Source: Laguncularia racemosa (Eukaryota > Streptophyta > Magnoliopsida > Myrtales > Combretaceae). Taken from it: a stretch of DNA of 64,000 nucleotides. Of the stretch, positions 21,722-32,790 are shown piece after piece. Position numbers and translations under genes: made by a program. Every line of letters starts with the position of its first letter. Within the stretch, counting starts at the first letter, position 1. The notes below the pieces were generated by a model. It was not told where the DNA came from, ran no database searches, and worked only from the letters and a program-made list of their open reading frames with translations. Location: the NCBI GenBank assembly GCA_037954665.1, contig JBBMOL010000286.1, forward strand, positions 434,001-498,000, written 5' to 3'.

Positions 21722-23607
21722 TGTAAATACTTCACAATGTTTTTGTAAAATATCGAAAAATAAATAAATAAATAAATTTTATTTAACAGAGCATTTAGGT
21801 AGTATTGTTGTTATATAAAAGGCATTTTAGACTATTCAATCCTATACTATTTAAGCCGTTATAAACCTTATTATCCTTTTTTATGAATTTCACTCCTCTT
21901 TGCAAAGAGCATTCAAATAGGCAATCTGAAAGTTTCTACCGACTAACTCAATATGTGAAATCCACAAGGTAAGTATTAATCTTATATGTATTATGGTACA
22001 CCTCTCATGTTAGTAAATGCTTAACTTAAGGATGGATTTACATTATAGTTTGGACACAATTAAGATAAGCAAATTTGGAGGTGTGGGTGATTGGAGCAAC
22101 CTTGGAATCAATTAAGTGATTCAAATAAGTTGCTTTTCCTATGTTCAATTTTGTAAATTAGACAATTTGTTATGGTAAATTGGAGGTATGGAAGAGATCG
22201 ATAAAGGTTAGGATGGAAAAGGGGTGAATTGGGAAGAAGGTCGATGTAATTCATGAGATTCAAAAGGTTACATGGCTAAGGTATACGGCCATATACTTCC
22301 CCATGGTGAAAATAAGGAGAAATTGTGAAACACATGGTGCACGACTAGGTACACACCCATGTTGAAGTACATGATTGTGTACTTAGGCATGTCAAAAGGC
22401 CTTGACGTACAAAAAGGTACATGGCCATGCACATGTGTGTTCCTACTCATGCACCTATACACGGCTACATACATGACCATATTACTCTATAACACATCTA
22501 AAATGTTTCATCTTCCCTTTTTTTCCTCAAAATTTTTCAAATCCAAAGCCCTTTTACAACAACTAAAGCCACTAAGAAAGGGAATCATTAGTCGACACTT
22601 AAATTACAAACTAAGTGAATCTAGGTTAAATTGAAAGTTAATATTGAGTTTAGTTCTTTTATAACAAGTTATACAAAGATTCATAGCCACCATTCCAATG
22701 AAATCAAAACAGTTCCTTTAAGTATGTGACTACCTTATTTGTGATTTGTACTTGGTAGTATAGTATTAAAATGAATTTAAATAATACTTGAATAATGAAT
22801 TGGTTATTACTTGTGCTTGACTCGACATGGGGGTCAATTGTGGTAGATCCCTAAGCAGCACCACAATGATCTCTAGTGATGTTGTCCCTAATGGAATCGC
22901 ACATTGAAATGATCTAGGTAGGTTTATGATAACTCATGGGTGTTAGGGCTAGAAGTGGTAGTTTCCAACACCATAGTATCAGGGCTGATAGTGGCATTAT
23001 CGCAAAAATATAAGATTAAATATATACTAATAAAACTTCTAATAATTATAGTGTGCGGAGTTATGAGAACTCTTGTGTTATTTGATGGACCTAAGGGTGA
23101 AAATAATACGTTCGATATTTTTCTACTGCATAAGATTACATGTGAATCCTATATGTGTTTGTCATGTGCGTATATTTGTGGATAGCATGTACTAGGCATT
23201 AGCTTACCCCCATGGAATTTGTTTTTTTTTTTTTAGTTCTAGGTTTAAACAATATTTCCTTTTATGATGAGTTAAGAGTGGACTACAGTCAAAATGAAGA
23301 GCAAGTAGACTATTATTACTATTATGAAGATTAGTGAGGTTTATTTGAGAGTAGCTAAAAGATTTATTTCCTATTAAGAAGACTATTGATGTATTGGAGG
23401 AGTCGTAATTTTAATGTTATTTATGATTATTAGATCCCATTTTAAAGATTGATGATTATAGGAAATATTGTGGACATCCTTTTGTTAAATGAATGTGGAA
23501 GTCAGGATAATTGATAGATTGTAATTAAGCAGGCTAAGAGCCTTACATGTTATTAAATAGTAGTGACATATAGCGAGTTATTGCGCTCCAAATTTTATAG
23601 CGTTACA
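21722..23607 (+). repeat. 5' LTR of Tekay-1
   Basis: 1886 bp, TG at the start and GTTACA at the end. From 22141 on it matches the right copy closely. It contains a palindrome-rich segment and, near 23190-23240, GCATTAGCTTACCCCC followed by a pyrimidine tract and tag, a layout often seen downstream of Del/Tekay promoters. Confidence 0.85.
22271..22500 (+). repeat. Palindrome array in Tekay-1 LTR
   Basis: Decayed units of the gtacacgg/ccgtgtac type: tatacggccatata at 22281, gtacacacccatgttgaagtac near 22348, gtacatggccatgcac near 22422, ctatacacggctacatac near 22455. The same array is at 30322-30575 in the other LTR (for example acatggccatgcacacggttgtg). Confidence 0.65.
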
Positions 23608-23614
23608 ACTTAGG

Positions 23615-23626
23615 TGATATCAAAGC
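23615..23626 (+). other. Primer binding site (tRNA-iMet type), Tekay-1
   Basis: tgatatcaaagc, 10 of 12 bases of TGGTATCAGAGC, seven bases after the LTR end. Confidence 0.7.
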
Positions 23627-23861
23627 TTAGGTTATGATTAGTAGGACATAAATTTGATAATCTATAGAACTTAGGCAAGTGATTAATAAGGTTAAGCATT
23701 GATCAATAAAATTTAGGTCACGATCTTTAGAAAAATTTAGGTATTGAATCTATAGGATGGTAAGATGTAAAGAGAGTGGGTAAGGTGATGGGTTTGAAAG
23801 TTCCTATCAAGTAATTTCTTTTATTTTTCTTTAAATTGCAATTTTACTTTCTTATACACAC

Positions 23862-23881
23862 GTGTGTGTGTGTGTGTGTGT
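23862..23881 (+). repeat. (GT)n microsatellite
   Basis: Ten GT units preceded by acacac, in the leader between primer site and gag. Confidence 0.9.
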
Positions 23882-23941
23882 AATATTCTAGTTACTCATT
23901 AACTATCAAGTCTACATGTTTTTCTACCTCTTCTTCAATAG

Positions 23942-24952
23942 AATGCCTCCTAGAAGACTCATGGGACCTAGTTCATCTAGCACCAAAAGAGATAGAGATG
24001 CCTTAGATGAAAGGTACCCTCTAGGACTACCACAACAAGGAGTCCGGCACCAATAACTGACATGACTACATAGTTGCTAGCCTACTAGAGACAATAAATG
24101 TTCTAGTGGTAATGAAAACATAACAACAATAGCAGCTCATGAGACCCACTAGGCTAGCAAAAGACCAAATTAGGTTAGAAAAGTTCGCTAAGCTAGCAAA
24201 AGAGTTTAACTCGAGAGTTGATGATCTAGTAGAAGTTAAACAATGGATCATAGAGATTGAGAAAACATTTGTTGCATTCAACATTCTAGAGGACATGAAG
24301 GTAAATTATGCTGCCTTTATGCTAAAAAGATTAATTGTAGACTAATGGGCCAGAATCTCTAGGCTAGCAAGAGTACCAGTTAACTAGTAGAGGTTCATGG
24401 AGCTATTTTATGATAAATACTTCCCTAGCAATATCCAAGGTGGGATAGAGGTAGCATCTTACTATAGAGGATTATAAGGTAAAGTTGAACTACCTAATTA
24501 AGTTTTTACCTAAAACAATCAAAGCAAATGATGCCCCAAGGACTAGGAGGTTTGTAAGGGGCTTAGAGCCCAATCTATAGCATGAAGTGGGATCATTCTA
24601 GTTGCCTACCTATGTAAACGTTGTGGACAAAGCAAATTATATAGAGTAGAGAGAAAAAGAACAAGCAAGCTCTTGGATCTCAAGTCAAGTATAGTTTTGG
24701 GAAAGAGGTTTGCTCACAAAATCATGATTTAGGATGAAGGAAAGAAGCCTTAGGTGCAATAGACCAAACCCGTGGTCATAATCGACTCCCCTAGTTTAAA
24801 CCAAACCAACTCCCTAAGCCCTTCCCATAGCTCTTACTATCATACATACTAGATGTTATGGGCCACATAAGCTAAAGTATTGTAGATAGCCAAAAGGCAC
24901 TTGTTTTGCATATGGGAAACCGGGACGCATTAGCTAGAATTGCATTGAGAAG
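23942..24952 (+). pseudogene. Tekay-1 gag, decayed
   Basis: The ATG at 23942 starts MPPRRLMGPSSSSTKRD, the basic MPPRR start common in this group. The capsid domain is visible at 24139-24480 in another frame: DLVEVKQWIIEIEKTFVAF, VNYAAFMLK, RFMELFYDKYFPSNI, the conserved Retrotrans_gag blocks. The zinc knuckle at about 24898-24942 (CFAYGKPGRIS.NC) has its second Cys changed to Tyr and its His to Arg, and an in-frame stop inside. The short LTR element was inserted directly after the knuckle codons. Confidence 0.8.
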
Positions 24953-25994
24953 TGATGTGCCTAACTCCAAGCTTAAGCACAATCAAAAGAATCAAGGAAA
25001 ACACCTCAATTCACAAAACACAAACCGATTCACTTGAAGGCAATTTCACGTGCACACCTTGTAGATTTTGATGAAATTGTTGTTCAAATGATTCAATTGT
25101 AATCTCTAATGATAATATTAACCAAATAACCACAAGAGAACATGAAGTTCACGTAAAAATCAGATCAAAAGGAAGCAATAAAGACAAGCACAAAACCGTG
25201 ATCTCAAAATCCTTCCAATAATGCCAATTCACGCCAATCACTAAAAAGCATTCAATCTCAATGAACAATCAACCTTTACAAGATGATTATCCACGAATTA
25301 TAGTCACTAAAAAGTCCAAGAAAGATTCGAATCAACCCTAGATATGACTCACTAGAGAGGAAATGAACAACAACAAAGATGAATCGATATTACTCACGAT
25401 TTCTCCTTGTTGCACTCGCCACAATTCTAACTTCTTGGGATTGAAATTGATAAGAGAATTTTGGAATTAGGAAACCCTAAGTCCTCTCACGAAATGTGAA
25501 GTGTTTGTTCTACAAAATAAGCCTCCTCAAACCCTCTCTTAAGCAAGTATTTATACTTGCTACTCCTAGGGTTAAAAAGTGCTCAAAATTACAAGTTTGT
25601 CACTTTTAAGGTGGCTAACCCTAAATAATAATTTCAAGGAAATAAAAGTGTCCCAAAACCAAATACAACCAAAAATAGTTCATAAAATGAAAAATACATA
25701 AAATAAATGCTCTTCAATATGCCAGTCTTCTATAGGATCCATTGGCCCAACTCATCGCCGGTTCAAGTCGGTCCATGGATAACCCACAAACTGAGTTTGC
25801 GTGAGTTTGTCCATTGCCCTGTAAAGCATGATAAGTATTCCTATTGGAATATAAAATACATGAATAAGATAAAAGAGGTTAGTAAACGAATAATTCCATG
25901 GTCGATTTGCTCAAAATAGGTCCTCATCGCCAAGATTCGAAATCCTTCAGTTCTTGCCCTAATGATAGGTCTTGTCGGATTTTTATTCCTATCA
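24953..25994 (-). repeat. Left (3') LTR of the short element
   Basis: 1042 bp, preceded by agaag. Differences to the right copy are mostly C/T and G/A transitions. Confidence 0.92.
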
Positions 25995-26016
25995 TCTCCT
26001 CGGGCCTCAAAAAGAT
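25995..26016 (-). other. Polypurine tract of the short element
   Basis: The minus strand reads GAGGCCCGAGGAGA directly before the LTR start TGATAGG. Confidence 0.65.
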
Positions 26017-26286
26017 TTGTCCTCAAATCTAGTAGATCAAATGCAGTAGAGACTTTGTTTCCTCCTAGCAAGTCACCTGAAGAAATATCTCTGCAAATCC
26101 CAATAACTGAAATACTACAGGTAGTGATTGTCTTCTCTCCTCCATTTCCAAGATGTATCTCTTCTGCAACACAAATAATGACCCATTATCTATTAAAGTT
26201 ACCCCTGTATCAACCTGTTCCACTGAAACCGTTTCCTCTTTTTCTAACTCATCTGTATGTTGCTGATCCTCATGGTCTTCTAATGG

Positions 26287-26880
26287 TTAGCCCAACTGCT
26301 CATTACCCTCTAAAACCTCTGAAGGTGAACATAACTGTCTCTGAATAGTCTGGCTCTCTAGTGGTATGCTCGTCTGACTATGATCATCAGGATCCTCTGA
26401 AGGTTGGCACATCGGTGTCTGACAAATTTTATGCTCTAAGGGTTGGCTCGTGTCATTAGAGCCCTCAAGAACCTTTGAAGGTTGGCATACTTGCATCTGC
26501 ACAATTTGGTCCTCCCAGTCTAGGTAATCATCTGCGGAACCCCTACCATTAAATGAAGGCATCTGTAGCTTCACACACTCTGGTCCTCAGGTGGTCTAAA
26601 TTCCCTGTCCGGATATGGATTAAGCCCAAAATTATCGTCTCTATCTTCCCTAAGAGCATGATAATCTCCCTTTACTCTAGGTGGCGCCTGAAGGTTTACC
26701 ACAGGTGGTGGTGGCAATGTCATCCTATCAATCCTTGTTGCTAATGTATCAACAATTTTGGTAAGGTCCCGAAATTGTTCATCTAGAGTTCTTCCATTTG
26801 TACTTCGGTGACTTGGTTTGCTACCCACTTAGCTATTGGCCTCATTGCCAATGTACCCATTCACACTATCATATGACATG
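26287..26880 (-). pseudogene. Residual gag with repeated tail, short element
   Basis: The ATG at 26880 gives MSYDSVNGYIGNEANS, then a TAG, then 26828-26571 (TLDEQFRDLTKIVDTLATRI, PPPPVVNLQAPPRV, RDDNFGLNPYPDREF). A frame change near 26570 leads to KLQMPSFNGRGSADDYLDWE, the opening of the gypsy capsid domain. The capsid breaks off after about 25 residues. It is followed by about three imperfect repeats of some 26 residues (QPSKVLEG / QPSEDPDD / SPSEVLEG with CQ..PLE spacers), which probably come from the far end of a parent polyprotein. No known enzyme is encoded. Confidence 0.7.
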
Positions 26881-27985
26881 TTTGTGGATGCGATTAATCT
26901 AAAGTACAAATGTAATCTCAAATAATTTGTAGCACACTCCCTTTACTTCACCACGTCACAATAACAAGTTTAGATAACAACACATACACTTGTACACCTA
27001 TGGTGCAACAAGTCACCAATGCAATAAATACTTCTGATCACTTCAAGTATATTAGAATAATTGAAGCACAAATTAATACTTCCAAGTAGTTAAGATATTG
27101 AATTCAACTAAGCAAGTGTTTAAGTAATAATACTCAATAACTTGCACACTTAAATGCTTATATTTGAATTTCAAACTTCACCACTTAACTTTCTTTCTTG
27201 CTAAAGTTTTACACCCACAATGAGTCTTAATGTGCAGCAACTTGCACTACACAAAACTCCACAAATTTGCACCACCACACACACCTCAATCACGGTGCAC
27301 TCACTTCAACAAGAACTCATATGGCAACAACAACAAAATGCACTCCACTTCTACGACAATGATAACAAATGACTACAACAACAAATACACTTTACTTCCA
27401 CGGTAATATTAACAAGATGTACTCCACTTTCCACAAGTTCTAACCGTAACTTTAAAAAAAAATGGGCAGCAACTCAAATTTGAAATTCAAACCAATTCAC
27501 TAATTGCAAGCCTTCTTCAATTGGTAAGTAATGAATTCAAATTCAAATAGCAATCATTAACTCCCACAACTTAATTGCATATGTTTGAATTCAAACAATT
27601 TCCTTACTAAATAAAACTCAATGCAATCTGCAAATTGTACTCCTCTAATTCACAATTACACAATGGAAGTCACAACAACAACTAACACATCTCCTCACGC
27701 CACAAGCTACTTCATGGCAAGAATTGGTAAGTTTTACAATTTAAAAAAATTGCTAAAGTAAACTTCACTTTGTACTTCTGCTCTTCCACGTGAATTAGTG
27801 TCTACAAAGTGATATAATAACCTTCCCAAACCAACTCCAACAATCAGCAAATCAAATCCCAATCCAAAGTAATTTCGCAATCTCAAACAACAACAACAAC
27901 ACAATTGCGGTTTTCACTTGATCAACCCTAATTGATGATCACTTCCACGAAATTGAATGAAACCAATTCCCTTCTCTCAACATGT
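26881..27985 (-). other. Noncoding leader of the short element
   Basis: 1.1 kb between primer site and gag ATG with no ORF, rich in CAA/CAACAA runs and in words such as caaattcaaa. A long leader of this kind is usual in gypsy elements and may hold the packaging signal. I see no defined motif. Confidence 0.5.
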
Positions 27986-27997
27986 GCTCTGATACCA
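27986..27997 (-). other. Primer binding site (tRNA-iMet), short element
   Basis: The minus strand reads TGGTATCAGAGC, 12 of 12 bases of the usual primer site, six bases inside the 5' LTR. Confidence 0.92.
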
Positions 27998-28003
27998 AAA
28001 AGA

Positions 28004-29046
28004 TGATGTTCCTAAATTCCAAGCTTAAGCACAATCAAAAGAATCAAGGAAAACACCTCAATTCACAAAACACAAACTGGTTCACTTGAAGGAAATTTCA
28101 CGTGCATACCTTGTAGACTTTGATGAAATTGTTGTTCAAATGATTCAATTGTAATCTCTAATGATAATATTAACCAAATAACCACAAGAGAACATGAAGT
28201 TCACGTAAAAATCAGATCAAAAGGAAGCAATAAAGACAAGATCAAAACCGTGATCTCAAAATCCTTCCAATAATGCCAATTCACGCCAATCACTAAGAAG
28301 CATTCAATCTCAATGAACAATCAACCTTTACAAGATGATTATCCATGAATTACAATCACTAAAAAGTCTAAGAAAGATTTGAATCAACCCTAGATATGAC
28401 TCACTAGAGAGGAAATGAACAACAACAAAGATGAATCGATATTACTCACGATTTCTCCTTGTTACACTCGCCACAATTCCAACTTCTTGGGATTGAAATT
28501 GATAAGAGAATTTTGGAATTAGGAAACCCTAAGCCCTCTCACGAAATGTGAAGTGTTTGTTCTACAAAATAAGCCTCCTCAAACCCTCTCTTAAGCAAGT
28601 ATTTATACTTGCTACTCCTAAGGTTAAAAAGTGCTCAAAATTACAAGTTTGTCACTTTTAAGGTGGCTAACCCTAAATAAAAATTACAAGGAAATAAAAG
28701 TGTCCCAAAACCAAATACAACCAAAAATAGTTCATAAAATGAAAAATACATAAAAGAAATGCTCTTCAATATGCCGGTCTTCTATAGGATCCATCAGCCC
28801 AGCTCATCGCCAGTTCAGGTCGGTCCATGGATAACACACAAGCTGAGTTTGAGTGAGTTTGTCCATTGCCATGTAAAGCATGATAAGTATTCCTATTGGA
28901 ATATAAAATACATTAATAAGATAAAAGAGGTTATTAAACGAATAATTCCAGGGTCGATTTGCTCAAAATAGGTCCTCATCGCCAAGATTCGAAATCCTTC
29001 AGTTCTTGCCCTAATGATAGGTCTTGTCGGATTTTTATTCCTATCA
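28004..29046 (-). repeat. Right (5') LTR of the short element
   Basis: 1043 bp, followed by the second agaag, after which Tekay-1 gag-pol resumes. Confidence 0.92.
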
Positions 29047-29051
29047 AGAAG

Positions 29052-30199
29052 TCTACCCCCCCTCACCTTTTGTTGTCTACGCAAACAAAAGGGACATAAA
29101 GTAATTAAATGTGGTAATATAGGAGGTAATACCAGCCTAGTACAACAGGTGCAAATAATGGGACCACAAACCAAGGCTTAAATAAGTGGACCCTAGTTGG
29201 GAGGTCTAAGGCAATGAGCACCAACAAGAGTTTTCGCTCTATAACAGTAACACCAAGACACCCTAGATGTAAACACTATAGCAAGTACGCTCCTTCTATA
29301 CTCTCATAGTGCCTATATGATTTTTTATAGCGGTGCTACACACTCCTATATTTCTGATACATTTATGCACATGTCTACTCTAAATACTAAATATATGGAA
29401 CTCCTTTGAATGTGAATACACCTTTAGGGGTTGGGAGCTGATTTGTTAATGCTAGAAATGTCAAACTTTTATGTGATCTTGAGAGTGAACGGGTTGTTAA
29501 AGTACCATGCCACCATTAACTATCATAATATGGTGGTGTACTTTAGCTTCCCAAGTAAAAATCCTTTTTATTTCCAATTAGATGCTTAAAGACCAACAGG
29601 ATTGCCAACTTTTGAAATGTGGGGCAAAAGTATGCTAGCAATAGTAACAACAAAGTCGAGTGAGACAATAAGGGTGGAACAGGTATCGAAGGAGGTCTTG
29701 GATGTCTTTCCAAATGAACTACTTAAATTACCCCTAGCTCGAGCAATAGAGCATAGCTTCGATCTGGTCATAGTTATAATACCAATCTCCAAGACACCAT
29801 ATAGAATGGTGCCTACAAAACTAGTAATGCTAAAGACACAATTACAAGAGTTACAAGACATAGGGTTCATTAGACCTACTATATTTCCATAGGGTGCACC
29901 AACGTTATTTGTTAAGAAGAAAGATGGTAGCTTGAAACTCCATATAGATTATAAGGAGTTGAATAGGGTCATTATTAAAAACAAGTATCCACTCCCTAAA
30001 ATTGATAATCTCTTTGATCAATTACAAGAAGCTCAAGTATTCTCAAGAGTTGATCTAAGATTAGGATAGCAACAACTGAGGATAAAGGAAGATGATATTC
30101 AGATGACAGCATTTAAAACACATTATGAGCATAATAAATTTCTGGTGATGCCCTTCGGGTTGACTAATGCACCCATAGCTTTTATGGATTTAATGAATA
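29052..30199 (+). pseudogene. Tekay-1 protease and RT N-terminal half, decayed
   Basis: The protease site at 29326 reads YSGATHSYIS where DSGATHS is expected, so the catalytic Asp is lost (GAT to TAT type change). RT follows: LPLARAIEHSFDLVI, KTPYRMVPTKLVML, GFIRPTIFP, a TAG, then LFVKKKDGSLKLHIDYKELN and FLVMPFGLTNAPIAFMDLMN. The sequence stops at 30199, just before the YxDD block would come, and passes straight into LTR sequence. So the polymerase site, RNase H, integrase and chromodomain are absent. Confidence 0.85.
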
Positions 30200-31691
30200 A
30201 TGTTCAATTTTGTAAATTAGATGATTTGTTATGGTGAATTAGAGGTATAGAAGAGATCAATGAAGGTTAAGATGGGAAAGGGGTGAATTAGGAAGAAGGT
30301 TGATGTAATTTGTGAGATTTAGAGAGGTACATAGCCAAGATGCACAGCCGTGTACTTCCTCGTGGTGAAAATAAGGAAAAATTAGGAAACATATAGTGCA
30401 TGGTCAAGTACATTCACGTGTACCTACCTGTGTTGAAGTACACAACTAAGTACATGACTGTGTACTTGATTGTATCAAAAGGCTTTAATGTACAGAGAGG
30501 TACATGGCCATGCACACGGTTGTGTTTCTACCCATACACTTGTACACAACTATATATACGACCACGTTACTCTATAATACGTCCAAAATGCATTTTCTTC
30601 CCTTTTTCTCGAAATTTTTTAAATGCAAAACCCTTTTACACCAACTAAATCCATTAGGAAGGGGAATCATTAATCAACACTTAAAATTACAAACTAGGTG
30701 AATCTAAATTGAATTGTAAGTTAATACCAAGTTTAGTTCTTTTATAACAGGTTATACTAAGATTCATAGTCACCATTCTAGTGAGATCAGAACAATTCCT
30801 TTAGGTATGTGACTATCTTGTTTGTGGTTTGTACTTGGTAGTGTAGTATTAAAATGAACTTAAATAATACTTAGATAATGAATTGGTTGTTACTTGTGCT
30901 TAGCTCGGCCTAAGGGCCGGTGGTTGCAAATCTTTAGGGAACACCCTAATGATCTTTATGTGATGTTGTCCCTAGTGAAGTTGCACATTGAAATGATCTA
31001 GGTAGGTTTAGGATGACTTATGAGTGTTGGGGCCGAGAGTGATAGTTCCCAGCACTATAGTATCGAGGTCAGTAGTAGCAATATCCCAAAAGTATAAGAT
31101 TAAAAATATACTAATAAAACTTCTAATAATTACAATGTACGGAGTTATGAGAACTCTTGTATTGTTTGGTGGACCTAAAGGTGAAGATAATAACATGTTC
31201 AATGTTTTTTTGCTATATAAGATTGCATGTGAATCCCGTATGTGTTTATCATGGGCATGTGTCTGTGGGTAGCATGTATTAGGCATTAGCTCATCTCTTG
31301 TGGAAATTTTTTTTTTTTAGTTGCAAGTTCAGACGATACTTCCTTTTATGATGAGCTAAGAGTGGACTAAGGTCAAAACGAATAGCAAGTAGACTATTAT
31401 TACTATTATGAAGATTAGTGACGTTTATTTGAGAATAGTTAGAAGATTTATTTCCTACTGAGAAGATTGTTGATGTATTGGAAGAGTTGCAATTGTTATG
31501 CTATTTATAATTGTTAGATCCTACTTTAAAGATTGATGATTATAGTAAATATTGTGGAGTTCCTTTTATTAAATGAATGAGGTTGTCAAGTTAATTGATA
31601 AATTGTAATTAAGCAAGTTAAAAGCCTTATGTGTCACTAAATGGCAGTAACACATGGCGAGTTATTTCACTTTAGGTTCTACGGCATTATA
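30200..31691 (+). repeat. 3' LTR of Tekay-1, missing its first 418 bp
   Basis: Collinear with 22141-23607 of the 5' LTR from ATGTTCAATTTTG to CGGCATTATA. It includes the palindrome array at 30322-30575. Followed by the LINE remnant. Confidence 0.85.
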
Positions 31692-32640
31692 CTTTTATTT
31701 GACGCTTCACCATGATTTTCTCTTTTGGTTGAGGAATAATGAATCCTTGAAATAAAACTAGAAGAATGAGAAAAAGAGACCATGGGTTTGTTCTTTTCTA
31801 TATGTTTTGAGGGTAATTTCGGAGGAATGCAATAAGGAGATTTTTCGAGGGAGCACTAATAAACCTTTGACTAATTACATGTGTCCCTTGCCAATGTTGC
31901 AGAATTTTAGGCTATGATAAGGGCAACTAGGAAAGCTAATAATCTAGTTGAAGTAGGTTGGGAACCTCCTCTATAGGGTGGCTCAAGTTGAGTTGTGGTG
32001 GGGTTGTTAAAGTAGATATAGCAGGAGTTGGTGGCATTATTCAAGATCACAATGATACATGTATAGGCAAAATCTGTATAGCTCTTGTGAGATTTCATGG
32101 ATAGACATAAAAGTATGTTAAAAAAAATCAAAGAATAATTATTCTCTTAATCCTATAAAGAAATTTCAATTCCTTATTTTGCAAAAATAGCAATTTTATA
32201 AAATAGTTGTTCCATTGACTAAGCACAGGAGTAAACTTATATAGCTATTCTATTTCACTCTAATGAAGTGAACCAAACATACCATTAATGTTGTCATTTC
32301 TCCACTTGAAGCAAAACTTTGGAGTATCTTTTGGGTTTTAGAATATGCATCCTCTTCAAATCTAGATGAATTAACTATTGAATTAGACTTCCAAGGAGTG
32401 ATTGAGTGGCTGACTAAAGAGCATGTTCTTGTGTCTATTTCTAATGTCATTCATTTTTTTCTGCAAAGTGCCAACAGTTTAGAAGACTGAAGTTCCAATG
32501 CATACCAAGGACTTGCAATAAAGTAGCAGACCATCTTGCTGAGTATAGCTGCCAAAGAGATGAAGAGATATTTTTTCCTCTGAGCTTCCTCGAAATGTCT
32601 GTGAATTTAGGAATGATGTAATGCCTACGGATGATGTTTT
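31692..32640 (+). pseudogene. LINE ORF2 end: RNase H domain
   Basis: Starts with a stretch like HDFLFWLRNNES (typical linker of plant LINE ORF2). An RNase H of the RVT_3 kind follows: VKVDIAGVGGIIQDHND near 32010, SPLEAKLWSIFWVLEYA near 32300, LTIELDFQGVIEWL near 32375, and PRTCNKVADHLAEYSC near 32505. The end LSFLEMSVNLGMM stops at a TAA... region near 32620. The Asp/Glu/Asp/Asp set is mostly recognisable. At least two frameshifts and two stops. About 50 residues that normally lie between zf-RVT and this part are missing. Confidence 0.75.
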
Positions 32641-32762
32641 CAGTGACTAGTTAACAAATCCACCATGACTTTGTTTTATGCTGCTTGTGCTGCTGTGGTC
32701 GTGAGCTGGATGTTGATGCCTGCTGATTTTGACTATATGGAACTATGATGTTTCTATATTGC

Positions 32763-32790
32763 ATATATATATATATATATATATATATGG
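32763..32790 (+). repeat. (AT)n microsatellite at the LINE 3' end
   Basis: gcatatatatatat run followed by ggagagagata; possibly a diverged simple-sequence tail of the LINE. Confidence 0.75.

Larger units (their letters stand above)
24953..29046 (-). mobile_element. Short non-autonomous LTR retrotransposon with target duplication
   Basis: 4094 bp inserted in Tekay-1 gag. LTRs are 24953-25994 and 28004-29046, TGATG...CTATCA. Target duplication agaag is at 24948-24952 and 29047-29051. On the minus strand a full TGGTATCAGAGC primer site and a purine tract are present. The 2.0-kb interior encodes only a gag N-terminal piece and a repeat-rich tail; no protease, RT, RNase H or integrase remains. 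By hand count the LTRs differ at roughly 35 sites (3-4 percent), the youngest-looking LTR pair here. It is a deletion derivative that probably relied on enzymes of a related element. Confidence 0.92.
21722..31691 (+). mobile_element. Tekay-like Ty3/gypsy element (Tekay-1), internally deleted
   Basis: The left LTR is 21722-23607 and the partial right LTR 30200-31691. Inside are an iMet-type primer site, gag, zinc knuckle, protease and RT N-terminal half, all plus strand. The LTR start TGTAAATAC..AAAATATCGAAAAATAAATA is of the kind common in Del/Tekay elements. The end of RT, RNase H, integrase and the first 418 bp of the 3' LTR are missing through one deletion. A short LTR element sits in gag. 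The 5-bp flanks do not match (caag.. versus cttt..), so the right end may have suffered further loss together with LINE sequence. Confidence 0.82.
15087..32762 (+). mobile_element. LINE-1 retrotransposon, 5'-truncated, split by two LTR elements
   Basis: Three collinear plus-strand pieces carry consecutive parts of a plant LINE ORF2. 15087-15615 is the first half of RT, 20374-21721 is RT end plus zf-RVT, and 31692-32640 is RNase H. The pieces are separated exactly by the copia element and by the Tekay-like element. No endonuclease domain is present, so the LINE is 5'-truncated or cut by the chromovirus. It ends near an (AT)n run at 32763. Some sequence is missing between zf-RVT and RNase H. 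Confidence 0.8.

Noticed and set aside
25962..26348. 128-codon plus-strand ORF
   Set aside because: It lies across the LTR end and polypurine tract of the short element and opposite its gag tail; it is a shadow of the minus-strand frame.
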